DNA of 64,000 bases from assembly GCF_000758525.1 (NCBI RefSeq), contig NZ_CP009241.1, forward strand, positions 6,138,001 to 6,202,000. The letters are read 5' to 3'. Source of the DNA: Paenibacillus sp. FSL H7-0357. GTDB taxonomy: Bacteria > Bacillota > Bacilli > Paenibacillales > Paenibacillaceae. Positions within the stretch are counted from its first letter, which is position 1; each line of letters starts with the position of its first letter. The position numbers were made by a program, and so were the translations under genes. The notes under the pieces are model-generated. The model saw nothing but the letters and a program-made list of their open reading frames with translations. It searched no databases and was not told where the DNA came from. Below are positions 8,923 through 17,444 of the stretch, one piece after another.

Positions 8923-8946
8923 TTTATGCTCTTCATCTCATATAAT
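8918..8946 (+). promoter_or_regulatory. Promoter of murK-murQ
   Basis: TTTACT (8918-8923) and a consensus TATAAT (8941-8946) with a 17-base spacer. The -35 box overlaps the right operator arm. The murK ATG follows 29 bases behind the -10 box, with GTGGTGATT as its ribosome-binding site. Confidence 0.8.
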
Positions 8947-8975
8947 TAGTAAAAAATCAAAGTGGTGATTGATCG

Positions 8976-9926
8976 ATGAAAGTGTTCTTAGGCCTTGATG
9001 GAGGTGGCACAAAGACCGATGCAGCCGCTTTGGATGAGCGGGGAACATTACTCGCCCGCTATATTGGAGGTCCATCCAATCCGCATAGTTCCTCCTTCGG
9101 GACAGCGCTTACAGAAATTATGTCAGCTATTGACGGATTGATAGAGAGACTGTCGATAAATATCGATGAAATTACAGCAATATGTCTCGCTGTGTCAGGT
9201 TTCTCCAGCATCGATGAAGAAACCCTCCTTAAGAGGTCCGTTCAGCAGCATGTATTGAAACAAGGCCTATCTATTCCGGTGTTTATACAATCAGAAGGAC
9301 AGATTTCTTTGATGGCCGCAGTGGGAAGCAATCACGGGGTGCTGGTCATCTCGGGTACCGGATCGATTTGCTACGGCTATCTTCCGGATGGATCCGGCAC
9401 CCGCACCGGCGGCTGGGGACATTACCTTGGAGATGAAGGCAGCGGATATCAAATCGGGCTCCGTACACTCAAAACGGTGATGCGCAGTTATGACAGTGTT
9501 TGTAAACCCACGATAATGACCGATATGATTATGGAGGAATACGGATTTAAGCTCATTACGGATTTGAAGGGATATATTTATATCCCTTCCCATTCCAAAG
9601 CAGAAATTGCCGCCTTCTCAAAGGTTTGCATTCAGGCGGCTGGAGCCGGAGATGCTGCTGCTATTGCCATCCTTACCGAAGAAGCTGCGTCCTTAAGCGA
9701 TACCGCTGCGGCCCTGCTTCGCCGCAGCCCCACTCTGCAGAACTATCCCGTAGTGCTCAGCGGCTCGGTGTTCAGGTATTCCCCGATCTTCCGCGGGAAC
9801 TTCTGCAGCAGCCTGCAGAAAACTATTGGCGGGTTGAAATTCGTAGACGGGAGCCTTGGGGCTCCGCCATCCACCGGAGCAGCCATGACTGCACGCAAGC
9901 TGTTTAATGACTACAGACAAGAATAG
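8976..9926 (+). CDS. murK: BadF/BadG-type amino-sugar kinase (MurK-like)
   Basis: ASKHA-fold kinase of 316 aa. The phosphate-binding motif LDGGGTKTDAAALDE is at residues 6-20, a second phosphate loop VISGTGSICYG near 126-136, and GGWGHYLGDEGSGYQIG near 145-161, typical of eukaryotic-type GlcNAc kinases and of Clostridium MurK, which phosphorylates both MurNAc and GlcNAc at position 6. With an ABC importer, which delivers unphosphorylated sugar, a kinase is needed before MurQ can act; a PTS would not require one. Adjacent to murQ. It could be specific for GlcNAc only. Confidence 0.88.
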   Translation: MKVFLGLDGGGTKTDAAALDERGTLLARYIGGPSNPHSSSFGTALTEIMSAIDGLIERLSINIDEITAICLAVSGFSSIDEETLLKRSVQQHVLKQGLSIPVFIQSEGQISLMAAVGSNHGVLVISGTGSICYGYLPDGSGTRTGGWGHYLGDEGSGYQIGLRTLKTVMRSYDSVCKPTIMTDMIMEEYGFKLITDLKGYIYIPSHSKAEIAAFSKVCIQAAGAGDAAAIAILTEEAASLSDTAAALLRRSPTLQNYPVVLSGSVFRYSPIFRGNFCSSLQKTIGGLKFVDGSLGAPPSTGAAMTARKLFNDYRQE

Positions 9927-9948
9927 ACTGGCAGGAGGAAGAAACCTC

Positions 9949-10845
9949 ATGAATCCTATTTTGGACAACCTGATTACAGAGCAGCTCAATGATAAAACAA
10001 GCGATATCGATAACCTCAGTTCCACTGAAATCATGGAGCTGATAAATAATGAAGACCGGCTGGTCGCCGAGTGTATTCAAGGGCTTATCCCGCAGATTGC
10101 CATCGCTGCGGACTATATCGTCCATGCCTTTCAGCAGGGCGGGAGATTGTTCTATGTAGGGGCCGGAACGAGTGGGAGAATCGGCATTCTTGATGCCTCC
10201 GAATGTCCGCCCACCTATGGCACAGACCCGGCTATGGTGCAGGGATTAATTGCCGGAGGGTTTCAGGCGATTAAAGATCCCGTTGAGGGTGCGGAAGACA
10301 GCGAGGAATTAGGCGCAGCCGATATCGACTCCTCCGGCATCACGGCGAAGGATGTGGTTATCGGCATTGCCGCCAGCGGGCGCACACCCTATGTTCTGGG
10401 GGCGATGAAACGTGCCGGAGAACTTGGAGCGGTTGTCATCGGCTTATGCAACAACCCCGGAACACCGATGGCAGGCCTCGGTCAATTAACCATAGAAGCA
10501 GTGGTTGGCCCGGAAGTCATCATGGGCTCTACCCGGATGAAATCAGGCACCACGCAAAAAATGATTCTCAACATGCTGACCACCACCGCCATGATCCGGA
10601 TCGGGAAGGTCTACCGTAATCTCATGGTCGATCTGAATCCCTCCAACAAAAAACTGGTGCACCGGGCCAAACGGATTATTGGACTGGCCACCGATGCTTC
10701 CGACGAAGTGATTGAAGCGGCTTATCATGGCGCAGAAGGCCATGTAAAGACTGCCATTATTATGATATTGGCCAATGTGGATGCTGAGGAAGCGCGGAGC
10801 AGACTGCTGGCTGCAGACGGATTCGTGCGCGGAGCATTGCAGTAG
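9949..10845 (+). CDS. murQ: N-acetylmuramic acid 6-phosphate etherase
   Basis: Cleaves the lactyl ether of MurNAc-6P to GlcNAc-6P and D-lactate. SIS-domain protein of about 298 aa, with the MurQ signature YVGAGTSGRIGILDASECPPTYG (split here only by the quotation) around residues 67-90 and GSTRMKSGTTQKMILNML near 190. Start ATG 9949 has AGGAGG ten bases upstream; the frame extends back to 9907 inside murK but without a binding site. It overlaps no downstream gene and ends just before a hairpin. Confidence 0.95.
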   Translation: MNPILDNLITEQLNDKTSDIDNLSSTEIMELINNEDRLVAECIQGLIPQIAIAADYIVHAFQQGGRLFYVGAGTSGRIGILDASECPPTYGTDPAMVQGLIAGGFQAIKDPVEGAEDSEELGAADIDSSGITAKDVVIGIAASGRTPYVLGAMKRAGELGAVVIGLCNNPGTPMAGLGQLTIEAVVGPEVIMGSTRMKSGTTQKMILNMLTTTAMIRIGKVYRNLMVDLNPSNKKLVHRAKRIIGLATDASDEVIEAAYHGAEGHVKTAIIMILANVDAEEARSRLLAADGFVRGALQ

Positions 10846-10872
10846 TCTGAACTTCATTCCTTCAGGACAACA

Positions 10873-10912
10873 CGAACAAGCCTTTCCGGGTCCTTCCGGA
10901 AAGGCTTGTTCG
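10873..10912. terminator. Hairpin between convergent murQ and the FapA gene
   Basis: A 17-bp perfect stem (CGAACAAGCCTTTCCGG and complement) with a six-base loop. There is no T-run on either side, so termination efficiency is uncertain. Confidence 0.6.
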
Positions 10913-10918
10913 CCATAT

Positions 10919-12793
10919 CTAAGGCTTGGCTTCCATGCGGAGCTTAATCATCCGCACAGTTTCGATATCAAATATGATATTCTCTACCGGCTCCATAATA
11001 TCCGCTGTAAAACGGTCGATCGTTACTTTGCCCATGTACATTTTGCGGACAGTAACACTCTGTTTGGCCTTCAGGTAAGACTGCGCCCCGCTCTCCCCGC
11101 CGACAAAATAGGCTAAAATGTTCCCTCCTGCCTCCAGCTTGGAACCACGGCAAACCGAAAACGTCTTATGAAACGTAATATTCCCCGAAGAAAACAGTTC
11201 ACTCTGCACAATGCCGTCCCGGTGGATGTTAATATCCCCATTCGATTTCAGTGTGCTGTTCTGGCATTTGCCGATATTAACCTCCACTTTGGATTCCTGC
11301 ATCCGTGCCACACCAACATGCAGCTCCTCCAATATACCGATAACCCCACTGAGCGAAGTTTCCGTCAGGAAATCGACCAGCTGCACCGGCTTCAGGAACA
11401 GGTTGAGAAAATGCAGGGTCTGTTCCAGATCTTTATGAAAGGAAGCCTTCACCGTATCCAGCACCAAGAGGAGCTCCTTAATGAGCTGGGGGATTTTTTG
11501 AAACTTGCTTTCCAGCAGCAGCAGCACGGCCTGTCCGTACTTCACACTCTTTTTGTGGCTTTGTACGGCTTGTACGAGCATCTGAGTAGCATTTTGCAAG
11601 ACCTTGCACTCCTCAATCAGCTGCTTGGAGAAGTTGTAGATCCGGTTGTACATGACGCCGAAATAACCGGAATACAGCTTGCTGTTAACCACGTTTCCTT
11701 TCACTAGAATGCTCCCGGTAGCAGTAATTGTGGAGTTGTAGACACTTCCGGAAACATAGACATTGCCCAAGGATTCAATAATCATGTTGTCCTCTACATT
11801 GCCGCGGATAATCACATCGCCCGAGAAGATGATATTGCCGGTGTGGATGCTCACATTGCCGGGAACGAGGTAGGAAGTGCAGATGTCAAAACATTTGACT
11901 TTGTCGCCAGTCACCCTGGGCCTGCCTTCGCGCAGGGCGCGGACCTCATTGTTGATCAGCAGCACTGTGTTATTCCTTGCAGTCACTGTAATATCAGCAG
12001 GCTCAGGCGGATAAAGAATTTCTCCATATACATCATAGCCGGGAATCCCTTCGACGACCGGAATCTTGCGGGCAATGACCTCACCGCGGATCACTGAAGG
12101 AATGCGGAGATGGCTGCGGTAATCCACCTGTCCTTCAATTTCACTAAATTCATTCTCAATCGTCTCGGAGAAAAACAATTCCAGATACGCATTCTCCCCA
12201 GGCACAGCCGCTCTCCCTTTGGCAGCAGTAATCGGCTGATAGGTCGGATTCTGAAGTTCGGCATGTATGCCGGAGATGTTCAGGTTCTGGATGATCTTCT
12301 TATGCTCAAAATCAACAATGATCTGATTCAGGCCAAGCATGCCGATGACATTCGCCGAATCCTGCGATGCTTTCACCTCTACTATGCTGGCTGTGAAATG
12401 GTCATTTAATTTCCAGGGAAATCTTTTAGATCCAAGTAGGGTGAAAAAGGCCAGCAACCTGTCCTCGGAAACAGTAATGGTATAAAGCGGCGGTTCGACG
12501 ATCTCCCATTCTATGATGTCTTGTGAGGTGACAGCTGACGGCTCTGTAAGCACTTGACCGTTTACATGAAGCAACACCGGGAGCAAGGCCGATATCACTG
12601 CTGGTGATCCGCCTGGAAGCGGGTCCTGAACAAATATCTTTCCAGCCCGGACCAGCAGCCGTCCATCCCTTTCATTGTCGGAATTATCGTCTTCCATAAA
12701 AGATTCTTCGATGCTCACCTCACTCTCAATCCGTGAAAGCTCCAGCATGTTAATCAGTTTATTGAGTTCCTTCTCGGACATGTGCTCCGCCAT
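10919..12793 (-). CDS. FapA family (DUF342) protein
   Basis: 624-residue protein with the DUF342/FapA architecture: an N-terminal acidic region (about 1-90), a domain with IPVVEGIPGYDVYGEILYP near residues 235-260, a beta-helix of short repeats (about 295-375, with SGDVIIRGNV, GNVYVSGSV, GSILVKGNV), a coiled-coil-like helical insert (about 385-480), and a second beta-helix part to the end. In Vibrio FapA sequesters a phosphotransferase protein; in Firmicutes related proteins have been linked to motility or envelope functions, but the role here is unknown. Start ATG 12793 has AGGAGG at proper distance; the GTG at 12802 overlaps that site. Single gene between two terminators. Confidence 0.8.
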   Translation of the reverse strand: MAEHMSEKELNKLINMLELSRIESEVSIEESFMEDDNSDNERDGRLLVRAGKIFVQDPLPGGSPAVISALLPVLLHVNGQVLTEPSAVTSQDIIEWEIVEPPLYTITVSEDRLLAFFTLLGSKRFPWKLNDHFTASIVEVKASQDSANVIGMLGLNQIIVDFEHKKIIQNLNISGIHAELQNPTYQPITAAKGRAAVPGENAYLELFFSETIENEFSEIEGQVDYRSHLRIPSVIRGEVIARKIPVVEGIPGYDVYGEILYPPEPADITVTARNNTVLLINNEVRALREGRPRVTGDKVKCFDICTSYLVPGNVSIHTGNIIFSGDVIIRGNVEDNMIIESLGNVYVSGSVYNSTITATGSILVKGNVVNSKLYSGYFGVMYNRIYNFSKQLIEECKVLQNATQMLVQAVQSHKKSVKYGQAVLLLLESKFQKIPQLIKELLLVLDTVKASFHKDLEQTLHFLNLFLKPVQLVDFLTETSLSGVIGILEELHVGVARMQESKVEVNIGKCQNSTLKSNGDINIHRDGIVQSELFSSGNITFHKTFSVCRGSKLEAGGNILAYFVGGESGAQSYLKAKQSVTVRKMYMGKVTIDRFTADIMEPVENIIFDIETVRMIKLRMEAKP

Positions 12794-12913
12794 CACTCGC
12801 ACCTCCTGGTTAGGGACTAGCTAATATGTAACTGCTTTCATTTTAGTATTATTAAGAATTTTAAGCAATTAACATTCGGTATTCTCTTCTCTTCCCTTCC
12901 CTATCCGCCATAC

Positions 12914-12966
12914 AAAAACAGACTGCACTCGCGGCATGAAGCTGCTGCTGGCAGTCTGTTTTTTTG
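12914..12966. terminator. Bidirectional terminator downstream of pstA
   Basis: AACAGACTGC at 12917-12926 pairs with GCAGTCTGTT at 12951-12960, flanked by A-runs and T-runs. It ends the leftward pst transcript and separates it from the FapA gene. Confidence 0.85.
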
Positions 12967-12987
12967 TATTCAATGAAATTTAATTGT

Positions 12988-13869
12988 TCAGCGCCCCTTG
13001 CGGCGATTTCCGAGCCATAAAGGAAAGCGGAAGACAAAGTTGATCAGCAGGACTACGAAGACCAGCACCGCCGCCGATTTGTCGGCGATCTGCCGCGCGT
13101 CTTCGACAATGGCTTCGGATTGCACATACCAAAGATGCACAGCGAGCGTCTCTCCAGGCGAGAACAGATTAAAGTCCCACATTTCTCCGGAGGTGCTGAG
13201 TCCTGCGGTCAGAATAATAACCGCCGATTCGCCGAAGGCACGGCCGGCCACAAGACAGACACCGGTGACAATCGACGACATGGCTACCGGAAGCACCACT
13301 TTGCGGATGACATGGAATTTGGTCATGCCAAGCGCATATCCGGCTTCACGGATTTCACGGGGAACTGCCTGCACAGCCTCCTCCGTCACCCGGGTCAGCA
13401 TCGGCAGGTTAAGCAGCGCCAGGCTGACACCGCCGCCAAGAATCGTCAGGCCGACACCGAAGTATTCGGCAAAAATCGCCAGACCCAGCATCCCAAACAC
13501 AATCGAGGGTACCGAGGACAACGACTCCACGCAGATGCGCAACGCGCCGGTAAAGCGATTGTCCGGGGCATATTCCGCCATGTAGATGCCGGCTCCGATC
13601 CCAATCGGTATGGAAATCAACAGCGAAATGAACAGAATGTAGAAGGAGTTGAACAGGACCGGTCCGATCCCTCCGCCGGGATCAATCTCCTCCGGCTGCT
13701 TGATCAGGAAATCGGGTCTAAGCGCCGGCAGTCCCTTGCTCAGGATCGTAAAGAGCAGCCAGAAGATCAGCAGCATCACGAGAGCGCCGAGGGTATAAAA
13801 ACCAAAGGTCGCAATTTTGTTGCGCCGCTGGGCACGGGCAGTATAACGGGTACGTGTGAAACCGTTCAT
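12988..13869 (-). CDS. pstA: Phosphate ABC transporter permease PstA
   Basis: Membrane subunit of the high-affinity phosphate importer, 293 aa, with six helices: the first at about 25-48, the others from about 75 to 285. Motifs SIPIGIGAGIYMAEYA, SVPSIVFGMLGLAIF and AGRAFGESAVIILTAG are characteristic of PstA. The start overlaps the pstC stop in a TAATG, with AAAGGAGGG upstream, so translation is probably coupled. A terminator follows directly; the ATPase gene pstB and phoU, normally next, are absent. Confidence 0.95.
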   Translation of the reverse strand: MNGFTRTRYTARAQRRNKIATFGFYTLGALVMLLIFWLLFTILSKGLPALRPDFLIKQPEEIDPGGGIGPVLFNSFYILFISLLISIPIGIGAGIYMAEYAPDNRFTGALRICVESLSSVPSIVFGMLGLAIFAEYFGVGLTILGGGVSLALLNLPMLTRVTEEAVQAVPREIREAGYALGMTKFHVIRKVVLPVAMSSIVTGVCLVAGRAFGESAVIILTAGLSTSGEMWDFNLFSPGETLAVHLWYVQSEAIVEDARQIADKSAAVLVFVVLLINFVFRFPLWLGNRRKGR

Positions 13870-14813
13870 TACGCATCCCTCCTTTTCCGTCCCAAAATGC
13901 GGATCACCAGGATCAGCACAAAGGAAATGAGCAGCAGCAGGAAAGCCATCATATGCAGCGCATAGTTCCAGGTAGAGTCAAACTCCACATTGGAGATTTG
14001 CATGACGATATTACTGGTCAGCACAGATGATGGCGTGAACAGCGTCTTGGCCAGCTGCGGGGTATTGCCGATGACCATAACAACGGCCATGGTCTCCCCA
14101 ACAGCCCGGGTCATTCCGAGGATGATGGCCGAGATGATGCCTCTGCTGGCCGCAGGCAGGATCACCCGCATAATGACCTGAAGGCGGGTTGAACCAAGGG
14201 CATAAGCGGCATCCCGGTATTTGCGCGGAACGGCAACAATAGCATCGTCGCTGATCCGGCAGATCGTCGGCAGCACCATCAATGCCAGAACGAGCGCAGC
14301 GGCGAGTAGTCCGTCACCCAGCCCTTCCCCGCTGACTCTGCGCAGAAAAGGCAGAAGGACCGTAAGCCCCAGATAACCATATACTATAGAAGGAATTCCG
14401 ACGAGCAGGTCGAGCACTGGCCGGATAAAGTTCTTCATCCATTTCGGAGCAATTTCGGCACACAGCACGGCCATGCCTACGGAGATCGGCACGGCAATCA
14501 GCAGCGTCAGTGCTGTAAGCGACAATGTATTTACAATGAAGGCAGCAGCCCCGAAGGCATCCTCTTCCGGCGTCCAGTTAAAGGAGAAGAAAAATTCAGC
14601 CGGTGAGAGATGAGCGAACAGAAGCAGCGCCGTTTTGCCGATGAAAATAATAACAAGTCCAAGCACAAAGCAAAGCGCAAGAATGCTGAATATAAAATAA
14701 TAACGGGATAAGGTATTGCTGATCAAATGTCTGCTGTGGCGTTTCTCACTGACTTTAACCTCGGATAGACCCTTTTGTGCCCTGGATGCCAGGCCCTGGA
14801 CTGGTGCCCCCAT
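13869..14813 (-). CDS. pstC: Phosphate ABC transporter permease PstC
   Basis: Partner permease of about 314 aa. Six hydrophobic segments, the first at about residues 38-65; PstC-type motifs GIPSIVYGYLGL near 137-148, PTICRISDDAIVAVP, and GMTRAVGETMAVVMVIGN near 233-250. Start at ATG 14813 because AGGAGG is eight bases upstream; an earlier in-frame codon at 14837 is not preceded by one. About 80 bases separate it from pstS. Confidence 0.95.
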   Translation of the reverse strand: MGAPVQGLASRAQKGLSEVKVSEKRHSRHLISNTLSRYYFIFSILALCFVLGLVIIFIGKTALLLFAHLSPAEFFFSFNWTPEEDAFGAAAFIVNTLSLTALTLLIAVPISVGMAVLCAEIAPKWMKNFIRPVLDLLVGIPSIVYGYLGLTVLLPFLRRVSGEGLGDGLLAAALVLALMVLPTICRISDDAIVAVPRKYRDAAYALGSTRLQVIMRVILPAASRGIISAIILGMTRAVGETMAVVMVIGNTPQLAKTLFTPSSVLTSNIVMQISNVEFDSTWNYALHMMAFLLLLISFVLILVIRILGRKRRDA

Positions 14814-14895
14814 ACGTTCCCTCCTGTAAGCGGCCACCCCCGTGTGGAATCCGGGGCTGGCCGCATGTACCGTTCAATATAGTGAAGAATAATGA

Positions 14896-15759
14896 CTAGG
14901 ATTTCATTGCTGCGATCGGAATGAATTTAAGCTTTTTGAGCGAGCCGGTTTGGAACTTTTTGCTCTGAACATAATCGATGAACTCTTTGGTAACACCGGT
15001 TGGCTGACCTTTAGTCATGTAATAACCATAGGCCCAAATTTTGTACGAGCCATTGATTACATTGTCTGTAGATGCTTCAATGCCATTGAATTTCACGGCT
15101 TTGATGTCGCTGCCGCTTACATAGACAAGGTCGATATAACCGATAGCATTAGGTGTAGTCGCAACGGCTGTCTTCATATCACCGCTGGAACCGGTCTCCT
15201 TGTAGTTTTTTTCTTTCTTGACGATATCTCCGCCCGCAAGAGCTTTAGCCTGATAGTTTACACGTGTACCGGAACCGAAAGCGCGGGTGATCACGACAAT
15301 GTTCGCATCCGATCCGCCGACTTCCTTCCAGTTGGTGATTTTACCGGAGTAAATGCCTTGCAGCTGTTCCGTCGTCAGGTTGTCTACGCCCACATTCTTG
15401 TTCACGATGGTGGCGAAAGGAATGACAGCTACCTTGTTTGCCACTTGTCCATCAAAAGCTTTAAAGCCCGGAACGTCAATGCTGGCATCCCAGTCACAAG
15501 CGCCGATGTCGGCGATGCCTTTCTTCACGGCCTGCGGTCCGGTAACGGAGCCTTTGCCTGAAGCAGCGATCTTCACTTTAGGGTGCAGCTTCTGGAACTC
15601 CTTGGCTGCTTGCAGCGTCAACGGCAGCAGCGCTGTCGAGCCGTTTACTGTGATTTTGCCTTTAAGTGTGTCAGCCGCTGCTGCCACTCCGGCAAACGAT
15701 GCGGTTACCGCGATAACCGCGGTCAATGCTGTAACTGTAAATTTTTTAAACATCTTCAT
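14896..15759 (-). CDS. pstS: Phosphate-binding protein PstS
   Basis: Extracellular phosphate receptor, 287 aa. It has a signal peptide (residues 1 to about 28, ending ...AGVAAAADT) without a lipobox Cys, which is unusual because most Firmicute PstS proteins are lipoproteins. Phosphate-contact motifs are seen: NGSTALLPL near 38-46, SGKGSVTGPQAV near 67-78, and AFGSGTRVNY near 160. GGAGGAG precedes the ATG. It follows the propeller gene by 66 bases with no obvious promoter or terminator between them. Confidence 0.93.
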   Translation of the reverse strand: MKMFKKFTVTALTAVIAVTASFAGVAAAADTLKGKITVNGSTALLPLTLQAAKEFQKLHPKVKIAASGKGSVTGPQAVKKGIADIGACDWDASIDVPGFKAFDGQVANKVAVIPFATIVNKNVGVDNLTTEQLQGIYSGKITNWKEVGGSDANIVVITRAFGSGTRVNYQAKALAGGDIVKKEKNYKETGSSGDMKTAVATTPNAIGYIDLVYVSGSDIKAVKFNGIEASTDNVINGSYKIWAYGYYMTKGQPTGVTKEFIDYVQSKKFQTGSLKKLKFIPIAAMKS

Positions 15760-15825
15760 GAGTAAAATCTCCTCCCGGCGGTTGCGCCGTTAAATGTTGT
15801 TGGTTCTGAAGCAGGGAATATAATC

Positions 15826-17244
15826 TTATTTCGACAGCTGCAGGGCTTTGCCGTTCTGAACCAGCCAGAGCGTGCCGCCGCTAACGAGAGCGAGCTTGCT
15901 GCCGTCATGGGATGCAGAAACTTCAGTCACGTCTTCGGCTGTGCGGAACAGTTCACTCTTGGCCCCGTCAGCACTGATAGCATAAATTACGGTACTTCCG
16001 TCCGCCGTCACAGCGGATACAACCAGACCACCACTTACACCAGCTGCCCAGTTCGCTTCGCCATCAAGGGCAATATTCGCGCTTTTGCCATCGGCTCCGA
16101 TTGATTTCAGGCTGTTCGCCGCGTTGCCTTCGGGATCTGCACTCAGGTACACAATGCTGCCGTTATTCAAAATTTCCGGGTAGAGCTTGTTATCCAGTTC
16201 AGTCGTCAATGCTGCCGGCTTCGCATCTTTGGTTGTCAGATCCAGCTTGTACAGCTGTTCTCCAGCCTTGCTGAAATCTACCGTCAACGAATCCTCAGTG
16301 CTGTCCGCATCATTTTTGGCTACGCCGGTAACATTGACGATATAGACCACGTTCTTCTCGTCGGCAGATACGCGGAGCTCGGATTTATTCTCTACTTTAT
16401 CTTCAAGCAAGGTTTTGACCGTTCCGGTCTCCAGCGAAATTTGGGCGATCTTCTCCTGCTTGTCGCCCTGGATGAAGTAAATCTTCTTGCCGTCCTGCGA
16501 CCAAACCAAATCAGTCTTAACACTGGTATCCTTGCCGAGCGGTGTGATCACCCCATTGAACAGGTTGATCAGCTTGAGCTGGCCTGTCTCGTCACTAAAC
16601 GCACCCCACTTCTGGTCAGCGGAAACGGCGAAATCGACAGCTCCGTCATTCGAGGAGAACAGCTCGTAATTCCCCGGCGTGTTGCCGAATTTCAAGAGCT
16701 GGGTTGTTTCCGCATCACTTTTATTGGCGATCAGGCTTCCATCCGCACTCCAGTGCAGTGTATCAAAATCACCTTCCGGAAGGGCAAAGCTGAGAACAGT
16801 AGCTGAATCCGTCTGCAGCTCACCGCCAAGACCAGTGACCAGTTTTGTCAGTTCTACGTAGGTTTTACCATTATAGAAAACAGGTGCTACAGTGAACTCC
16901 TGCTTGGTGCCATCTACCAGATAGCTTTTAGCTCCCGTTTGAATTTGTATAGTATGTAATCCTTTGCTGTCGTTGAGTTCAAAACCGCTGCTGCTGACTT
17001 TCACATGGGCTCCAAGCTCTCCGGCAACCTGACTTAGCGAATACAATCTATAGCCGTTTTTGTCTATTGTGCTGAGTGCAACTGGTGTACCGTTCACAGT
17101 CCACGTAGTCGTACCTTCCTTGACTGCAGCTGACTGGACGGCGGCGGCCTCAGCACTATTACTTGTTGCCAAAACACTTACCACTCCTCCTGTTACAAGA
17201 AGCGAAGAAGCCAAAGCCGCACTCAACCATTTACTATTCTTCAA
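15826..17244 (-). CDS. Secreted stalk-domain and TolB-like propeller protein
   Basis: 472-residue exported protein. Signal peptide (residues 1 to about 34, ending ANA-like NSAEAAA), then a copper amine oxidase N-terminal-like stalk domain (about 45-155, with YRLYSLSQVAGELGAHV and FYNGKTYVELTKLVTGLGG), then WD40/TolB-like beta-propeller blades (about 160-470, with recurring WSADGS, WSQDGKKIYFI, ASHDGSKLALV). These domains bind polymers or proteins; the exact role is unknown. It is the first gene of the phosphate operon and sits right behind the Pho-box array, so it is probably made under phosphate starvation and works at the cell surface. Confidence 0.85.
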   Translation of the reverse strand: MKNSKWLSAALASSLLVTGGVVSVLATSNSAEAAAVQSAAVKEGTTTWTVNGTPVALSTIDKNGYRLYSLSQVAGELGAHVKVSSSGFELNDSKGLHTIQIQTGAKSYLVDGTKQEFTVAPVFYNGKTYVELTKLVTGLGGELQTDSATVLSFALPEGDFDTLHWSADGSLIANKSDAETTQLLKFGNTPGNYELFSSNDGAVDFAVSADQKWGAFSDETGQLKLINLFNGVITPLGKDTSVKTDLVWSQDGKKIYFIQGDKQEKIAQISLETGTVKTLLEDKVENKSELRVSADEKNVVYIVNVTGVAKNDADSTEDSLTVDFSKAGEQLYKLDLTTKDAKPAALTTELDNKLYPEILNNGSIVYLSADPEGNAANSLKSIGADGKSANIALDGEANWAAGVSGGLVVSAVTADGSTVIYAISADGAKSELFRTAEDVTEVSASHDGSKLALVSGGTLWLVQNGKALQLSK

Positions 17245-17297
17245 TTAGATTCACCCTTTTCCCTTAGGTAACTGCTAATGTTATTTTCATCTACGAA

Positions 17298-17336
17298 TGT
17301 CAATTCTGTTCTAGAGGAATGTTATGGAAATGTTAA
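17298..17336 (-). promoter_or_regulatory. Pho-box-like array upstream of the propeller-pst operon
   Basis: On the minus strand four hexamers occur with an exact 11-base period: TTAACA (17336-17331), ATAACA (17325-17320), CTAGAA (17314-17309) and TTGACA (17303-17298). This matches the PhoP recognition pattern of TTAACA-like repeats with five-base spacers. The last hexamer could also serve as the -35 box. Confidence 0.75.
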
Positions 17337-17358
17337 GTGCGGCAAATCCTTAATAATA

Positions 17359-17398
17359 AATAAAGCCGGCCCCGGAAACCTCCGGGGTCGGCTTTATT
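17359..17398. terminator. Terminator downstream of the small lipoprotein gene
   Basis: AATAAAGCCGGCCCCGGA pairs with TCCGGGGTCGGCTTTATT across a four-base loop, with one mismatch. It lies 46 bases behind the minus-strand stop at 17445. Confidence 0.75.
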
Positions 17399-17444
17399 AA
17401 AACTGGGGTTTAATCGGCAATATATGTAAAACAGTGTGAATAGC

